Shown piece by piece: positions 25,549 to 34,878 of a DNA stretch of 64,000 nucleotides. The notes below the pieces were generated by a model. The model made no database searches, was not told the origin of the DNA, and saw nothing but the letters and a program-made list of their open reading frames with translations. Where the stretch lies: positions 1,612,001-1,676,000 of the forward strand of contig OZ241919.1 of the NCBI GenBank assembly GCA_965203835.1, read 5' to 3'. The DNA comes from CBDCFV01 sp965203835. Lineage in GTDB: Bacteria > Chloroflexota > Dehalococcoidia > Lucifugimonadales > UBA3495. Both the position numbers and the translations under genes were made by a program. The first letter of the stretch is position 1. Each line of letters begins with the position of its first letter.

Positions 25549-25626
25549 GAATGAGAGCTGTGCCATCAGGCGAGGCCTGCCCCCACGCCCCCTGTCTCCA
25601 CGAGGGCAAGGTTTCGTGCCCCCTAA

Positions 25627-25652
25627 CGTCATTCCCGCGAAGGCGGGAATCT
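25627..25652. repeat. Dispersed palindromic repeat
   Basis: CGTCATTCCCGC GAAG GCGGGAATC lies between the two permease genes, followed about 20 bases later by a partial GCGGGAAAGACGGG half. Confidence 0.75.
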
Positions 25653-25699
25653 CCCAGGGACGGGCTTAGCGGGAAAGACGGGAAGGGGGTCCAAGCAGA

Positions 25700-28600
25700 A
25701 TGGCGGCGTTAACCAGGCTGGGCTACATCATCGCCGTCCGAAGGATCGCCCTCAACTGGCGATTGGAGTTGGTCCTGTTTGCGGGCATATTGCTGGCCGT
25801 GTCCCTGATGGCCAGCGGCGTCATCTTTTCCAACCTGTTGGCCGAAACGGCGTTGCGCCACGCAATGACCCGCGCCGCGCCGGAGGAAGTCAACTTCTGG
25901 ATAAGGATTTTCACCGGCCAGGACACGGCCTCCGACGCAGCGGGAAGGGCCGCCTACCACCGCGCCACGCAGGCCTTCAATGAACAGAGGGTACTGGCAT
26001 TGGTCGACCCCCATATCCATGACCGGGCCATGCTGATCGAAACCTCGACGTTCTTTTTCACCGGCCACCCCCAGTTGGAACTGGACAATGAAGTCCGTCC
26101 CCGCGGCGAAATAAAGTACATGACCGGGCTGACAACGGGCAGGGCCGAGATTGTCCGGGGGCGCTGGCCTTACTCGGACTCCGCCGCCGGGGATCCCAAG
26201 CCGGGCGAGCCTTTGCAGGTCGCGGTGGACGTGCTCGGCTCTCAATTGCTCCAGCTTGACGTTGGCGACAGTATGGAGGCGTTTCCTGCGGCGTCGTTCA
26301 CCGATCCCCCCTCGGTCCCGGTGGAAATCGTTGGAGTGTTCGAGCGCATCAACGTGGATGACGAGTTCTGGTACGCCTCCGGCAACGCTTTCAGTTTTCA
26401 CGACTCCAAATGGACTATCGTGCCTCTGTTCACATCGGAGGAGGGCATACTGGGCCAGGTCTACGACCAATATCCCACCTTGTACACCGACGTGACATGG
26501 TTCTATTACGTGGACCGGCTCACCATAGACGCGGGGAACGTCGACCAGGTCCTGGACTCTCTGCGGCGTATTCAACGGGACGTGCGGACGAACCTGGCCA
26601 ACTCCAGCAACGGCATCAAGCTGGACGAAGTGTTGGAGGACTACCAGGAACAGTTGTTGCTGGCCCGCATTCCGCTGTACCTGATCCTGTTCCTGATTGT
26701 CGGCACGTTAGCTTACTACCTTGCGCTGATTACAGCGCTGATCATCAAGTCCCGGGCTACGGAGATTTCCGTGCTGAAAAGCCGGGGCGCAACCACGGTA
26801 CAGGTCGCTATTTTGTCCGCCGTCGAGGGAGTGCTGCTGGCCATACCGGCGGTCGTCGTCGGCCCCTTCCTGGCCCTCGCCGTGGTGACGGTGCTGGGCC
26901 GGCTGTTTTTCGGCTTGGGAGGCAGCGACGAAGTCGTGGCTGTCCCCTTGTTTATTCCCGCAGAGGCCTTCCTGTTGGGATTGGCCGGAGGGCTGCTGGG
27001 AGTGGTGGTGCTGACCGGGACTACCCTGGTGGCCGCCCGGCAAAGCGTGGTGGAATTCCGGCAAACAGGCGCGAGGCCCCCCAGCGTTCCGTTTGTGCAC
27101 CGTTACTATCTGGATATTCTGCTGCTGGGCCTGATAGTGCTCTTCTGGTGGCAAATTCAAAGCCGGGGCGCATTCCTGGTGCGTTCCTTGGGGAATCAAG
27201 GACTGGAGATCGATTACAGCCTGTTGTTGGGGCCGTTGCTTGGCTTGTTGGCCATAGGTCTCATCGTCATGCGGGTGTTCCCCATAGCCATAGGAGTGCT
27301 GACGCGCTTGGTAGAGCCGGCAGCGCCGTCGTGGCTGCTGCAAGGGCTGAGGCACGTATCGAGGGACCCGGTAGTGCCGGGCGCGCTGGTGGTCCTGTTG
27401 ATGTTCGCCACCGCCCTGGGCGTTATAGGAAGCGCCTTCAGCGCCACCCTGGAGCGAAGCCAGATGGACCGCGCCCTGTACGCCGCCGGGGCTGACCTGC
27501 GCATTGAACATGGAGGGAAGTCCAGTCCCCGGACGCTTCAAGGTATATCCGAGTCGGTGAAGTCCGACGGGCTGGCCCCGGTGGCCATCGAAGCGCAGCG
27601 GGCCGGCGGTCACCTAACCACCACCGGGTTCAGCACCAGCGGCATCATGCTGGCGGTGGAGGCGGAAGACTTCGACCGCGTCGCCTGGTACAGGCCGGAC
27701 TTTTCACAAGGACAGTCCCTGGAGGAACTGACCGCTCTGCTGACGCCGGAGCCGCCTTCTGAACCCCAGGGCATCCTGTTGCCGATGGATGCCACTACCC
27801 TGAGAGTCCTGGCGCAGCCAAGCCGTCCCGACCCCAGCCTGTTTGTACACGCCAGGTTGAGGGACGCCCTGGGGTACTACTTCGACGTGTCCTTGGGGAA
27901 CGTGGGATTCCGAGGCTGGAAGCGGCTTGAGGGCAATATCGTCCCGGTTGACTCGGTCCTGGGTATATCCCGCTTGGACAACGTCACGTACCCGGTAACG
28001 TTGATGTCGCTGCAACTGGTCCACCGTTCACCCGTTATTGAGCCCGGCGCGATATTCTTCGGCGAGTTGGGATATGGAAGCGCAGACGGCGGCGGGGGTA
28101 TCCTGGATGATTTCAGAGACCTGAGCGGCTGGCAGATAGTCGAAGACTTCACCAAACCGGGGCTGTACTCCCTGGAGACGAGCGATTCGGTGACGCCGCC
28201 GGGGGGCAGCCGTTCCGCCCGGTATGGCTGGTCTCCCGGGAGCGTGGGGCTTCGTGGAATAAGACCCGGAACCGTCGAAACACCTGTCCCCGCGTTGGTA
28301 AGCAAACGGTTCCTGGAGATTGCGGACGCAGAAGTAGGCGACATCCGCACCGTGGGGCTTTCAACTTTCTCGCTGGACTTGGAGATAAAGGCCGCCGTGG
28401 ACTATTTTCCAACCCTGGACCCGGACGGCAAACCTTTCTCCGTAGTGGACCTGGAAACGTTCATCCAACACGCAAATATACACAGCCCCAGGCCCGTGGG
28501 CTGGTCCAACGAACTGTGGGTTGACCTGGACCAGAAAGGGGCCGACCCGGACGCGATTGTCGGCCAATTGGAGGACAGCGGCCTGCGGATAAGAGATGTT

Positions 28601-29080
28601 TTCGAGGCCTCGGACTTGGTGTCCCAGCGGGTCGATCAGCCTTTGGTGAACGCGGGCTGGGGTGCTTTGCTGGTGCTGATGTTCCTGGCCCTGGTCCTGG
28701 CCAGCGTGTCCGGAATTGTGCTGTTTTCGTTCATCGACACGAGGGAACGACAAACGGAGTTCGCGTTGCTGCGCACACTGGGGTCGTCTCGAACACAACT
28801 CAACGGGTGCGTGTGGTTCAGCTTGGTGCTGGTGGCCGTATGCGGGGTATCCTTGGGCACCGTGGCCGGTCTGGTCATCGGCACCAGCCTTCTGCCCCTG
28901 ATGGAAGTTGCGGAAGCGGGGGTCAGGGTCACTCCCGGCATGATACTGCAAACAAACTGGTCCACCCTTGGATTGTCGTACCTGGTCCTGGCGGTATTCA
29001 CGGTTGTGGCTTTGTTGTGGTTGGTGTGGTTTACGACTAGAATGGAAATTCACCAAGTGCTGAGAATTGGCGAGGGTTAA
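25700..29080 (+). CDS. Giant FtsX-like ABC transporter permease (2)
   Basis: This 1126-residue paralogue of the preceding permease has the same order: N-terminal segment LVLFAGILLAVSLMASGV, outer domain, central hydrophobic block with LYLILFLIVGTLAYYLALIT at about residue 320, a second outer domain holding DDFRDLSGWQIVEDF (similar to the beta-sandwich start in permease 1), and a C-terminal FtsX domain beginning near LLVLMFLALVLASVSGIV. The two presumably form a heterodimeric membrane unit. The ATG follows GAAGGGGG. Confidence 0.9.
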   Translation: MAALTRLGYIIAVRRIALNWRLELVLFAGILLAVSLMASGVIFSNLLAETALRHAMTRAAPEEVNFWIRIFTGQDTASDAAGRAAYHRATQAFNEQRVLALVDPHIHDRAMLIETSTFFFTGHPQLELDNEVRPRGEIKYMTGLTTGRAEIVRGRWPYSDSAAGDPKPGEPLQVAVDVLGSQLLQLDVGDSMEAFPAASFTDPPSVPVEIVGVFERINVDDEFWYASGNAFSFHDSKWTIVPLFTSEEGILGQVYDQYPTLYTDVTWFYYVDRLTIDAGNVDQVLDSLRRIQRDVRTNLANSSNGIKLDEVLEDYQEQLLLARIPLYLILFLIVGTLAYYLALITALIIKSRATEISVLKSRGATTVQVAILSAVEGVLLAIPAVVVGPFLALAVVTVLGRLFFGLGGSDEVVAVPLFIPAEAFLLGLAGGLLGVVVLTGTTLVAARQSVVEFRQTGARPPSVPFVHRYYLDILLLGLIVLFWWQIQSRGAFLVRSLGNQGLEIDYSLLLGPLLGLLAIGLIVMRVFPIAIGVLTRLVEPAAPSWLLQGLRHVSRDPVVPGALVVLLMFATALGVIGSAFSATLERSQMDRALYAAGADLRIEHGGKSSPRTLQGISESVKSDGLAPVAIEAQRAGGHLTTTGFSTSGIMLAVEAEDFDRVAWYRPDFSQGQSLEELTALLTPEPPSEPQGILLPMDATTLRVLAQPSRPDPSLFVHARLRDALGYYFDVSLGNVGFRGWKRLEGNIVPVDSVLGISRLDNVTYPVTLMSLQLVHRSPVIEPGAIFFGELGYGSADGGGGILDDFRDLSGWQIVEDFTKPGLYSLETSDSVTPPGGSRSARYGWSPGSVGLRGIRPGTVETPVPALVSKRFLEIADAEVGDIRTVGLSTFSLDLEIKAAVDYFPTLDPDGKPFSVVDLETFIQHANIHSPRPVGWSNELWVDLDQKGADPDAIVGQLEDSGLRIRDVFEASDLVSQRVDQPLVNAGWGALLVLMFLALVLASVSGIVLFSFIDTRERQTEFALLRTLGSSRTQLNGCVWFSLVLVAVCGVSLGTVAGLVIGTSLLPLMEVAEAGVRVTPGMILQTNWSTLGLSYLVLAVFTVVALLWLVWFTTRMEIHQVLRIGEG

Positions 29081-29141
29081 GCGGTGCGCCGGACAAGGCA
29101 CGGTGCAGCTTGCCGGATAGAAATAGTTCAGTGAGGCTTAC

Positions 29142-30110
29142 TTGGACAGACGCAGTGTATTAGAAAGGCCCGCACCCATCCCAGACCCCGAACCCCGACC
29201 GGTGGAGCAAGACGAGTCGGAGGGCGTCTACGTCGAGTGCCGGGACTTGTTCAAGATTTACAAGAGGTCCGAGTTGGAGGTTGTAGCCCTCCGAGGGCTG
29301 GACCTGGAGGTACAGGCAGGAGAGCTCATAGCCATCGTGGGCGCCAGCGGCAGCGGCAAGAGCACGCTGATGAACGTGCTGGCCGGGTTGGACCGTCCGT
29401 CGGCGGGACAAGTCCGGGTGGGATCCAGAGACCTTCTGAACATTACCGACCGCGACCTGGTGATGTACCGCCGCTTGGAAGTAGGATTCGTTTGGCAGGC
29501 CACCGGCAGGAACCTGGTCCCTTACCTGAACGTGAGGGACAATATCGAGACACCGCTCGCAATGGCTGGGGCGTCGGCCAAGGAACGTCACAGTTGGAGT
29601 TCCGAGCTTCTGGACTCCCTTGGTATGTCGGACAAGGGTGACCGGTACCCATACCAACTATCCGGGGGCGAGCAGCAACGGACCGCCATCGGAGTGGCGC
29701 TGGCAAACCGTCCTCCGCTATTGCTGGCCGATGAACCCACGGGCGAGCTGGACACCCAGACGGCCGGCCAGGTCTTCGAAATGCTGCGTCACCTGAACCA
29801 AGCCTACAAGGTCACGATAATCATGGTGACCCACTATCCCGGAGTGGCCCGTTACGTTGACCGGGTGGTCAACATACGCGACGGCCGCATCAGTTCAGAG
29901 AGTTATTCCACGCCAACCTTCCAACGGCCCGGCGACATGGTGGAGGAGGAGTACGTCGTCGTAGACCGGGCCGGCCGGATACAATTGCCTCAAGACATTT
30001 CGGAACGCCTGCGTCAGCGAGGGCTGGCCAAGGCCGGGTTGGAAGGGGACACCGTGACCATACGCCCGGCGGACCCGCGGAGCCGCGTCAACAGGAGCGA
30101 GGGCGGGTGA
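29142..30110 (+). CDS. ABC transporter ATPase (MacB/LolD type) with C-terminal AbrB-like domain
   Basis: The 322-residue protein is an FtsX/MacB-type ATPase with Walker A GASGSGKST (67-75), the Q-loop FVWQATG, signature LSGGEQQRT, Walker B LLLADEPTGELD and the H-loop MVTHY. A tail of about 55 residues, EYVVVDRAGRIQLPQDIS then GLEGDTVTIRPA, looks like a SpoVT/AbrB swapped-hairpin domain, normally a dimeric DNA-binding module, and is unusual on an ABC ATPase. The start is a TTG 62 bases after permease 2. It presumably energises the two permeases together with the ATPase at 30163. Confidence 0.9.
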   Translation: MDRRSVLERPAPIPDPEPRPVEQDESEGVYVECRDLFKIYKRSELEVVALRGLDLEVQAGELIAIVGASGSGKSTLMNVLAGLDRPSAGQVRVGSRDLLNITDRDLVMYRRLEVGFVWQATGRNLVPYLNVRDNIETPLAMAGASAKERHSWSSELLDSLGMSDKGDRYPYQLSGGEQQRTAIGVALANRPPLLLADEPTGELDTQTAGQVFEMLRHLNQAYKVTIIMVTHYPGVARYVDRVVNIRDGRISSESYSTPTFQRPGDMVEEEYVVVDRAGRIQLPQDISERLRQRGLAKAGLEGDTVTIRPADPRSRVNRSEGG

Positions 30111-30162
30111 GACAGGCAAATCTGCCGGACCGCCTTGCGGCGGTCCAATCGAGCATCGGGCA

Positions 30163-30894
30163 ATGAGCGAAGTTCGGGCATTTCAAACCAACTCCGACAG
30201 CATCATCTCCACCGAAAGCGTCACCCGGGTGTTCGGGGCGGGTGAAATGGCCGTGACGGCGGTCAACGGTATCACCTTGCAAGTAGGCCGGGGGCAGTTG
30301 CTGTCAGTAGTGGGGCGGTCCGGTTCGGGCAAGACCACGTTACTGAACCTTATGTCAGGGTTGGACCAACCCACCGGCGGCAAGGTCTTCTTCCAAGGAC
30401 AGGACATGTCAAACATGGCGGAAGTCGACTTGGTGGAACTGCGCCGACGGAAGATCAGCTTCGTATTCCAGTCATTCGGGCTTATGCCGCTGCTCTCCGC
30501 CTTGGAGAACGTCGAACTGCCCCTGCACATATCCGGGGTGTCCTGGCGGGAGAGGCGCCGCCGCGCCATGGAAACCCTGGACCTTGTGGGGCTTGGTCCC
30601 CGTGCGCGGCACCGTCCTTACGAGCTTTCCGGCGGTGAGCAACAGCGGGTTTCCATCGCCCGCGCACTGGTGACCGGCCCGGACGCCATCTTCGCCGACG
30701 AGCCCACCGGGGAATTGGACACCACCACAGCGACATCCATAAGCGGCATCCTGCGCGAGGTGGTCAAGGAAAGAAAGGCCACCGTCATAGTCGCCACCCA
30801 CGACCTGGCATTGGCCGGAATGAGCGACCAAGTCATCCAGATAGTAGACGGGAACATTGATCAGGCGGGTACCCCCGCTTCGCTGGGGCTTTGA
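30163..30894 (+). CDS. ABC transporter ATPase (MacB/LolD type)
   Basis: The 243-residue ATPase has Walker A GRSGSGKTT (51-59), Q-loop FVFQSFGLMP, signature LSGGEQQRV, Walker B AIFADEPTGELD and H-loop ATHD. It is a plain ATPase without the extra tail of its neighbour. Together with it and the two permeases it completes an ABC complex with two different half-sites. Confidence 0.93.
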   Translation: MSEVRAFQTNSDSIISTESVTRVFGAGEMAVTAVNGITLQVGRGQLLSVVGRSGSGKTTLLNLMSGLDQPTGGKVFFQGQDMSNMAEVDLVELRRRKISFVFQSFGLMPLLSALENVELPLHISGVSWRERRRRAMETLDLVGLGPRARHRPYELSGGEQQRVSIARALVTGPDAIFADEPTGELDTTTATSISGILREVVKERKATVIVATHDLALAGMSDQVIQIVDGNIDQAGTPASLGL

Positions 30895-30910
30895 CGGGGA
30901 AAGCGACCAA

Positions 30911-31363
30911 CTAGAAATCTTCCAGCGGGTTGGATACGACCAGTCCCTCCGAGTTGGCCGCTGCGCAAAGACGGAAGTCGGCGCAAACGAAAGTTAACGG
31001 CGAAGGGACACCGCTTTGGACCGCCAGGCAACCCGCAAGTTGAACAGCGTCATACGTCCTTAGCGGGTACAGGTCAATCAGTCGCGTGGCGTCCTGAAGT
31101 ATTTCCGGCGTCGAGGTTTCCATATGGTACTGGGACTCCCTGTTTTCCTGAATACGGTCAAGCAAGGAATCAGCCTCAGCCAATGAAATTTCTCCGGTTC
31201 GTTGCCTCCGGCGCAAGGCAGAATGTGACTCCACGAGGGTAATATCCAAAATGACTATCCGGTGGCGGTCCAAGCCTCGTGCCAACGCCACCAACCCCGA
31301 CGATCCTTCCTCCTGGATATAAAGTTTCAGGAAAGCGCTGCTGTCGAAATAATAGGTGGTCAT
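30911..31363 (-). CDS. PIN-domain toxin (VapC-like)
   Basis: The 150-residue protein starts TTYYFDSSAFLKLYIQEEG, the first PIN acidic motif. It continues with ITLVESHSALRR (Glu) and RTYDAVQLAGCLA, and ends with the last acidic strand FVCADFRLC. PIN toxins are RNases restrained by a cognate antitoxin. Its ATG overlaps the TGA of the upstream gene by one base (TGATG), the typical arrangement for antitoxin then toxin. Confidence 0.88.
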   Translation of the reverse strand: MTTYYFDSSAFLKLYIQEEGSSGLVALARGLDRHRIVILDITLVESHSALRRRQRTGEISLAEADSLLDRIQENRESQYHMETSTPEILQDATRLIDLYPLRTYDAVQLAGCLAVQSGVPSPLTFVCADFRLCAAANSEGLVVSNPLEDF

Positions 31364-31746
31364 CAGAACCTGTCAGCTCTGTCCTCGATGACGGTGTCTG
31401 AAATCGGCCCACCTTTAATCTTAATTGGGGTGAACTTTACACCACGTTTTCCCGTACCAGACGGAATTGCCATTATTGCTTTGATAGGATCTGATGGTTG
31501 GTCGGGATTTGGCACACGCAAAATCAATACCAAGCACCTATCAATCGCCCGCCGTAGCAATAGTCCATTCCTCTCAGCGTCTTTGGCCCAAGGGTGGCCG
31601 CACTGAGGCAAAAACTCGTCGCGGAACCAATCGATCCCCACGAACGGAACTTCCTTCTCGGCAACCTTAAGTTGCTCAACGAATTGTTGAAGCTCCTCGT
31701 CCAAACCGGACTCATCATGGCCTTCCCGAATATCTTCCAAGTTCAT
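31363..31746 (-). CDS. Putative antitoxin of unrecognised family
   Basis: The 127-residue protein is encoded directly before, and translationally coupled to, a PIN toxin. It begins MNLEDIREGHDESGLDEEL, an acidic helical N terminus. The basic C-terminal half has KRGVKFTPIKIKGGPISDTV. It does not resemble AbrB, RHH, Phd or DUF433 antitoxins by eye. The antitoxin role is inferred from position only. Confidence 0.65.
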   Translation of the reverse strand: MNLEDIREGHDESGLDEELQQFVEQLKVAEKEVPFVGIDWFRDEFLPQCGHPWAKDAERNGLLLRRAIDRCLVLILRVPNPDQPSDPIKAIMAIPSGTGKRGVKFTPIKIKGGPISDTVIEDRADRF

Positions 31747-31915
31747 AACATTGATCTCTATCGTAAGCTTTCTTTTACCATGGTGATGCGCCGGTCGTAC
31801 CCTGTCAACCGCCTCCCGTCATCCATCCCTCTCAGGCGTGTTGACACTCTATGCCCATAGACTACAATTAGACCAATTCCAAGACTTTCAAGAATCATCA
31901 ACCAAGGGGCAGGCC

Positions 31916-33091
31916 ATGATTACCAAGTTTGACAGCCTTTTCGCCGGTCACGTAGACATGGATAACGTGGGGTACGCCGGCACCCCGGTAAACGACCGTT
32001 CCCTGTCGGATGAACACCTGACCACGGCGTTCCCCAAATCCGAAGCCATCGCCAAGCTTCTGGACGATATGGGTTACGACACCTTCTGGATGGCGGAGCA
32101 CCACTTCCAGCCTGAAGGTTACGAGTGCATCCCGAACCTGCTGATGCTGAACGTGCATCTGGCCCACCTGACCAAGAACATCCGCTTGGGCTGCGCTTTC
32201 AACATCGCTCCGATGTGGCACCCCCTGAGACTGGCCGAGGACTACGCCACGGCAGACATCCTTACCGGCGGCCGCGTGGTGTTCGGCGTAGGCAGGGGCT
32301 ACCATACCCGCGAGATCGAGACCTTCGGCAGCCCGCTGCTGGACCAGAACGCCAACCGGGAGATGTTCGAGGAGCAGGTGGAAGTCATCCTCAAGTCCTT
32401 CAACGAGGCTTCTTTCTCCCATCACGGGCAATACTACGACATTCCTCCCAAGGTGCCCTACAGGGGTTACGAATTGGAGGAGATTACCCTCGTGCCCAGG
32501 CCCAGGAACCTGCCGGTGGAGTGCTGGCAGCCTATTCAGGGCGGCACCCGGCGGGCGTTGGACTTCATGGCCAAGCATGGGATCAAGGGCATGATCGGAG
32601 GCGGGGTTGCCGAGGGCGGCGCCATGGACGATACGATGCGGGAATACCAGGCCGCGGTGGCCCGGACCGGCCACGAGATAGAGCTTGGCGAGGACATCAG
32701 CGTCGGGTTCCACTTCTATCTGGCCGACACGGTGGAAAAAGCCATCAAGGAAGCATCCGCGTTCTACGAAGAGAACGTTAAGATGTTCGGCCCGCTCCGG
32801 CTCCACCGGGGCCTCAGCGAGGAGCAGATGCGGGACATCAGCGATCCTGCGAGAGCGCCTTTCGCCGGGCTGCCCAGCTTGGAAGAGGCGGTAAAGAGCG
32901 GCGCGGCCCTCTGCGGTCCGCCGGAGCGAATCATCGAGCAACTCAGCGCCGTCGCCGAGCGTTACCCGGGCATGGAGCGGGTAGGCGTCAGCCATCCCGT
33001 CGGCACCCCGCAATCAGTCATCCTGGAACAACTGGAGTGGTTCGCCAAGGAAGTGATGCCGGCGTTCAAGGGTAAAGAGGACAGTTGCTAA
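31916..33091 (+). CDS. LLM class flavin-dependent oxidoreductase
   Basis: The 391-residue protein is a bacterial luciferase-like monooxygenase, a TIM barrel using reduced FMN or F420. Family features are the GYDTFWMAEHHFQPEGY strand, IRLGCAFNIAPMWHPLRLAED and the GGRVVFGVGRGYHTREIETFG motif. The ATG at 31916, preceded by AAGGGGCAGG, is chosen over a longer frame. A similar overall architecture is found at 55035. Substrate unknown. Confidence 0.9.
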   Translation: MITKFDSLFAGHVDMDNVGYAGTPVNDRSLSDEHLTTAFPKSEAIAKLLDDMGYDTFWMAEHHFQPEGYECIPNLLMLNVHLAHLTKNIRLGCAFNIAPMWHPLRLAEDYATADILTGGRVVFGVGRGYHTREIETFGSPLLDQNANREMFEEQVEVILKSFNEASFSHHGQYYDIPPKVPYRGYELEEITLVPRPRNLPVECWQPIQGGTRRALDFMAKHGIKGMIGGGVAEGGAMDDTMREYQAAVARTGHEIELGEDISVGFHFYLADTVEKAIKEASAFYEENVKMFGPLRLHRGLSEEQMRDISDPARAPFAGLPSLEEAVKSGAALCGPPERIIEQLSAVAERYPGMERVGVSHPVGTPQSVILEQLEWFAKEVMPAFKGKEDSC

Positions 33092-33134
33092 GCGCCCCAC
33101 GCTCTCCGCATCGAAGTCAGGAGGTGATGTTGTC

Positions 33135-34013
33135 ATGGCAACCGTAGGCACGGGCAAATATACTTTCGAGTTGATTGAGGACTGGGCCAAGCTCCCCGAC
33201 GGGTGGGTGCTTGGGCAGACGGGCATCGTCACCGACTCCCAGGATCGGGTGTACCTGTTCAACCGCAGCGACCATCCGCTGATAGTGCTGGACCGGGACG
33301 GCAACTTCATCACATCCTGGGGCGAAGGGGTCCTGGACGACGCCCACGGGATGCACATTGACAAAGACGAAAACCTATACCTGCCGGTCAAGAACTCCCA
33401 CGTAGTCCAGAAGTACGACCGGGACGGCAACCTGCTGATGACGATGGGAGAGTGGTACAAGCCGTCTGACACCGGCTGGTCGGGCATCACTGAGGAGCCG
33501 GCATTGCGGGCCGCCGGTCCCTTCAACCGGCCCAGCGATGTGTCGATTTCGCCCGACGGCTACCTGTACATTTCCGACGGGTACGGCAACGCCCGGGTGC
33601 ACAAGTTCGACAAGGACGGCACGCTGCTCAACTCTTGGGGCGCGCCGGGCAAGACCGAGCCGGGAGAGTTCCACGTGCCCCACGGGGTCTGGGTGCACAC
33701 CGACGGCCGAGTATTTGTCGCCGACCGGGAGAACAACCGGGTCCAGATTTTCACGCAGGAGGGGGAGTTCCTCACCCAATGGACCGGCTTCGCCCGCCCC
33801 TGCGACTTCTTCATCGACGAAAACAACGTGGTGTTCATCCCGGAACTTGACGGCTTCCTGAGCATAGTGGACATCGACGGGACGGTCATATCCAAGTGGG
33901 AAGGCCCCTTCGGCGCCACCGCCCACGCCGTGTGGATGGACGCCCACGGCGACCTGTACATCAACCAGCACCTGGAAGGCCAGCGGCTGTTGAAGTACCG
34001 GCGAGTACCGTAA
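33135..34013 (+). CDS. NHL-repeat beta-propeller protein (peptidyl-alpha-hydroxyglycine lyase-like)
   Basis: The 292-residue protein is made of NHL-type repeats: GQTGIVTDSQDRVYLFNR, FNRPSDVSISPDGYLYISD, then VPHGVWVHTDGRVFVAD, with D/ExN-R-VQxF-type blade ends (ENNRVQIF). The arrangement resembles the lyase domain of peptidylglycine amidating enzymes, but activity is not shown. There is no signal peptide. A strong AGGAGGTGA precedes the ATG. It follows the LLM oxidoreductase 43 bases downstream and could be co-expressed. Confidence 0.85.
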   Translation: MATVGTGKYTFELIEDWAKLPDGWVLGQTGIVTDSQDRVYLFNRSDHPLIVLDRDGNFITSWGEGVLDDAHGMHIDKDENLYLPVKNSHVVQKYDRDGNLLMTMGEWYKPSDTGWSGITEEPALRAAGPFNRPSDVSISPDGYLYISDGYGNARVHKFDKDGTLLNSWGAPGKTEPGEFHVPHGVWVHTDGRVFVADRENNRVQIFTQEGEFLTQWTGFARPCDFFIDENNVVFIPELDGFLSIVDIDGTVISKWEGPFGATAHAVWMDAHGDLYINQHLEGQRLLKYRRVP

Positions 34014-34052
34014 GGGTAGGTCGGTAGGAGTCACCAACATAGTAGGGAAGAC

Positions 34053-34550
34053 ATGATCAACCCTAGACTAGAAATAGGATGGATGGAATTAGACTTTCAT
34101 GGCAAGACGTGGCAAGAAGCTCTAGCCGAATTCCATAATGCCTACAACACGGCGTTATCCCGTCGCGGACAACAAGTCAAGATACGAGTAATCCACGGGT
34201 ATGGCTCAACAGGCGTGGGAGGAGTATTGCGGGAACGGCTCCGTAAGTATTTCCAACAAAACAAGTCCAAGCTGCTCTTCACTCCAGGTGAACTACTAGA
34301 TCGTAACCCCGGATGGACACTCATAGTCGCGCTTAAACCGCTTCCTCTTCGTCCTGACCCTGACGAGCGACTAGAAGATCTGATTCTGAAATACTGTCAA
34401 GAACCGAAAACCCGCACTAAGATAGATACTAAATTCTATAGGTTTGGCAAAACCAAAGTAGATCAAGCTCTTCGATCACTGATTACCCCGCCATCGTTGT
34501 TGATCAAATCCCACAAATCTGGGCGTGATGCCTACCAATCAATTGAGTAA
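34053..34550 (+). CDS. Smr-domain protein
   Basis: The 165-residue protein has an N-terminal Smr (small MutS-related) domain: MELDFHGKTWQEALAEF (the LDxHG motif), then IRVIHGYGSTGVGGVLRERL (the HGxGxGxLR-like motif). Smr domains nick or cleave nucleic acids. The C-terminal 70 residues are basic and may be a small winged helix (KTKVDQALRSLI). Codon use is more AT-rich than surrounding genes, hinting at acquisition. Confidence 0.75.
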   Translation: MINPRLEIGWMELDFHGKTWQEALAEFHNAYNTALSRRGQQVKIRVIHGYGSTGVGGVLRERLRKYFQQNKSKLLFTPGELLDRNPGWTLIVALKPLPLRPDPDERLEDLILKYCQEPKTRTKIDTKFYRFGKTKVDQALRSLITPPSLLIKSHKSGRDAYQSIE

Positions 34551-34620
34551 CTCGTCCCGAATAGGGAAACAATTCTGAGCGAAAAGTCCCACTGTTGAGA
34601 ACAAGGCCGGGGGTATCGAT

Positions 34621-34878
34621 ATGACGACGAAGCCGGACAAAGAAATGGGTGTAACAGACTCGATACTGGAATCAGAGCCGGAGTTGTTGATACGGTATTT
34701 CGAGGATACCGACACTCTGGTACTTACAGGCGGGACCTTTGGGGCTAATGGGGAAACGGTTGCCAGGAACCTTGTAGCAATGACAGACAACGATGGCTGG
34801 GTAACCAGCGTTGTGCTTGAACACGCTGCCGAATTGCTCCGACCTATTTTGTTCCCGGATCCCCCGGAGAAGGGGTGA
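34621..34878 (+). CDS. DUF2283-like small protein
   Basis: The 85-residue protein contains IRYFEDTDTLVLTGG, GETVARNLVAMTDNDGWVTS and VVLEHAAELLRP, the pattern of DUF2283 proteins, which often lie near toxin-antitoxin genes. No toxin partner is adjacent. Its TGA overlaps the possible GTG start of the next LLM gene. Confidence 0.7.
   Translation: MTTKPDKEMGVTDSILESEPELLIRYFEDTDTLVLTGGTFGANGETVARNLVAMTDNDGWVTSVVLEHAAELLRPILFPDPPEKG

Noticed and set aside
31898..33013. 371-residue minus-strand frame opposite the LLM gene
   Set aside because: It is a shadow of a gene with clear family motifs; no motif is seen in the antisense translation.
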